Positions 6,577 to 8,110 of a stretch of DNA of 8,110 nucleotides are shown here, in pieces (the stretch's first letter is position 1; the number at the start of each line of letters is the position of its first letter). The DNA is from Deltaproteobacteria bacterium (GTDB taxonomy: Bacteria; Desulfobacterota; Syntrophia; Syntrophales; Smithellaceae), in contig SBEK01000178.1 of NCBI GenBank assembly GCA_009668925.1, positions 1 to 8,110 on the forward strand, given 5' to 3'. The notes below the pieces were generated by a model. That model saw only the letters and a program-made list of their open reading frames with translations. It was not told the origin of the DNA and did not search any database. A program made the translations under genes and the position numbers.

Positions 6577-7824
6577 CTATGAATTCATGGAATCGAGAAA
6601 TTCCTTGTTGGTTTCCGTCTTTCTGATCTTGCCGATGATGAATTCCATCGCATCGACCGGATTCATTTCCTGCAGCAGGCGCCTCAGGATCCAGACGCGG
6701 TTGAGATTGGCCTTGGGGATCAGCAGCTCTTCCTTGCGCGTGCCCGACCGGATCAGATCGAAGGCGGGGAAGATGCGGCGGTCGGCAATGCGGCGGTCCA
6801 GGTGCAATTCCATGTTACCGGTGCCCTTGAATTCTTCAAAAATGACTTCGTCCATGCGGCTGCCGGTGTCGATGAGCGCTGTGGAGATAATGGTCAGAGA
6901 GCCGCCGTTTTCTATGTTGCGGGCCGCGCCGAAGAAGCGTTTGGGCTTGTGCAGAGCGTTGGAATCGACGCCTCCGGAAAGCACCTTGCCGGAAGGCGGG
7001 ACGACCGTGTTGTAGGCGCGCGCCAGACGGGTGATCGAGTCCAGCAAAATGACGACGTCTTTTTTATGTTCGACCAGGCGCTTCGCCTTTTCGATGACCA
7101 TTTCGGCAACCTGGACATGGCGCGACGCCGGCTCGTCAAATGTGGACGAGATCACCTCGCCCTTGACGCTGCGCTGCATGTCGGTCACTTCTTCCGGCCG
7201 TTCGTCAATCAAAAGCACCATCAAAACGACTTCCTTGTGGTTGGCCGTGATGCTGTGCGCGATATCCTGAAGCAGGACGGTTTTACCGGCGCGTGGCGGA
7301 GAAACAATCAGGGCGCGCTGCCCCTTGCCGATCGGGGCAAACAAATCCAGCGTCCGTGTGGAAAAATTCTCAGGATCAAATTCCAGGTTGAGTTTTTCCT
7401 GGGGATACAGCGGGGTCAGGTTATCGAAGAGAATTTTGTCGCGGGCCGACTCGGGGCTTTCAAAGTTGACTTCATCAACTTTGAGGAGAGCGAAATATTT
7501 TTCGCCTTCCTTGGGGGGGCGCACTTCGCCGGAAATCGTGTCGCCGGTCCTTAAATTAAAGCGGCGGATCTGCGAGGGAGAAATGTAAATATCATCCGGA
7601 CTGGGCAGATAGTTATAGTCGACCGCGCGCAGGAAGCCAAAACCATCCGGCAGAATTTCCAGGACTCCCGAGCCGGAAATGACGCCGTTTTGTTCGGCTT
7701 GCGTCTGCAGAATGGCAAAGATCAGATCCTGACGGCGCATGCCGCTGGCTCCCGGGACGTCCAGCTCCTTGGCCAGGTTGTTGAGCTCGCTGATGGGCAG
7801 CCGCTTAATGTCTTCGATGTTCAT
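6577..7824 (-). CDS. rho: Transcription termination factor Rho
   Basis: Hexameric RNA-dependent ATPase and 5'-3' translocase that releases RNA polymerase from untranslated transcripts. 415 aa, close to the E. coli length (419), with no large N-terminal insertion of the kind seen in some phyla. Domains in order: N-terminal helical Rho_N (1 to about 45, [16 protein letters not shown]), cold-shock-like RNA-binding domain with [14 protein letters not shown] (53-66) and [18 protein letters not shown] (78-95), and the RecA-type ATPase with Walker A SPPRAGKT (175-182), Walker [11 protein letters not shown] (257-266), Q-loop [22 protein letters not shown] (282-303) and [19 protein letters not shown]. 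All key residues are present. ATG 7824 has TAAGGA about 7 bases upstream. It heads the rho-rpmE-prfA minus-strand block and has a leader of about 200 nt, which fits the autoregulation known for rho in other bacteria. Confidence 0.98.
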   Translation of the reverse strand: MNIEDIKRLPISELNNLAKELDVPGASGMRRQDLIFAILQTQAEQNGVISGSGVLEILPDGFGFLRAVDYNYLPSPDDIYISPSQIRRFNLRTGDTISGEVRPPKEGEKYFALLKVDEVNFESPESARDKILFDNLTPLYPQEKLNLEFDPENFSTRTLDLFAPIGKGQRALIVSPPRAGKTVLLQDIAHSITANHKEVVLMVLLIDERPEEVTDMQRSVKGEVISSTFDEPASRHVQVAEMVIEKAKRLVEHKKDVVILLDSITRLARAYNTVVPPSGKVLSGGVDSNALHKPKRFFGAARNIENGGSLTIISTALIDTGSRMDEVIFEEFKGTGNMELHLDRRIADRRIFPAFDLIRSGTRKEELLIPKANLNRVWILRRLLQEMNPVDAMEFIIGKIRKTETNKEFLDSMNS

Positions 7825-8027
7825 AAATATGTCCTTATCTTGGATTAGTTACAGGCTCGATATTGAATGGAAGCGTATTTGTATTTACTGCATTAATCTT
7901 CAAGAAACGCACGAGGAGATTCACGATTGTTTAAGCAGTTTCGGATTTAATATCGGCTTGTTTTTTGAATACTTGAATCGCTCCAAAGGGCAGGGCTCAA
8001 AGTCGCCCCTCACGAATTGACCGTCAC
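7825..8027 (-). other. rho 5' leader region
   Basis: About 200 bases between the candidate promoter and the rho start. No convincing open frame is present on the minus strand. A G/C-rich patch near 7987-8010 (plus strand AGGGCAGGGC ... GCCCCT) could fold into an imperfect hairpin early in the leader. In enterobacteria rho is autoregulated by termination within its leader; whether this one acts likewise is inference. Confidence 0.4.
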
Positions 8028-8054
8028 GCTATATGAATCACGATCAACTGTCAA
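8028..8054 (-). promoter_or_regulatory. Candidate sigma-70-type promoter for rho
   Basis: On the minus strand a perfect -35 box TTGACA (plus 8049-8054) is followed after 15 bases by TATAGC (plus 8028-8033), which matches four of six -10 positions. The short spacer is suboptimal. Position and strand suit rho and would give a leader near 195-200 nt. The -35 box overlaps an inverted repeat. Confidence 0.45.
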
Positions 8055-8068
8055 GATATTTTCTTGAC
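8050..8068. repeat. Operator-like inverted repeat at the rho promoter -35
   Basis: GTCAAGA, a TATTT centre and TCTTGAC form a perfect 7-bp inverted repeat (19 bp in all) with an AT-rich middle, the shape of a dimeric regulator site. It overlaps five bases of the candidate -35 box, and its symmetry also produces a TTGACG on the plus strand at 8064-8069, but no suitable -10 for a rightward promoter follows at 16-18 bases. Confidence 0.5.
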
Positions 8069-8110
8069 GGATATTTTCCCGGGGCGCAAAAGAATTTAAT
8101 GAGGGAAAGC

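Noticed and set aside
6802..7554. Long plus-strand open frame opposite rho
   Set aside because: It is antisense to strongly conserved Rho ATPase codons, and its translation has no recognisable family; a shadow of codon bias.
7739..8020. Plus-strand open frame running from rho into its upstream region
   Set aside because: It starts within rho in antisense, has no ribosome-binding site and resembles no known protein.
1..8110. CRISPR arrays, tRNA or rRNA genes, insertion sequences
   Set aside because: No spaced direct repeats, tRNA-like cloverleafs, rRNA segments or transposase motifs were seen by reading; no tool was available to confirm.

Overview
The window joins the end of a plus-strand biosynthetic operon (positions 1 to about 3324) to a minus-strand stretch (about 3378 to 8110) that ends in a housekeeping block. 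The order on the minus strand, read in the direction of transcription, is rho, rpmE, prfA, then a secreted protein of unknown function. The rho-rpmE-prfA order, the bacterial gene density and the kind of lipid or polyketide operon beside it suggest an anaerobic Desulfobacterota (deltaproteobacterium), perhaps Syntrophales-like. That placement is inference from gene content and style, not from any search.

Plus-strand operon: a ketosynthase cut by the left edge (Cys-His-His triad visible) is followed by a second ketosynthase-fold protein that has lost the nucleophile and catalytic histidines. This is the arrangement of a KS-alpha and chain-length-factor (KS-beta) pair, as in type II polyketide, aryl-polyene and related fatty-acid-like clusters. 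A B12-binding-domain radical SAM enzyme closes the operon. Together they look like the 3' end of a type II FAS/PKS-like locus making a modified acyl or polyene product; acyl carrier protein, reductases and dehydratases would lie to the left, outside the window. A perfect 24-bp palindrome sits exactly between the two ketosynthase-like genes.

Middle: the radical SAM gene converges on a minus-strand gene for an exported protein of about 372 aa that I do not recognise. Between it and prfA lie about 450 bases with no convincing gene, where prmC is often found in related genomes.

Right: prfA (release factor 1), rpmE (zinc-binding ribosomal protein L31) and rho (transcription terminator) are intact. 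The intergenic spaces hold several hairpins, including a long stem-loop upstream of prfA and a short hairpin one base after the rpmE stop. Upstream of rho is a leader of about 200 nt and a candidate promoter whose perfect TTGACA -35 box overlaps an inverted repeat.
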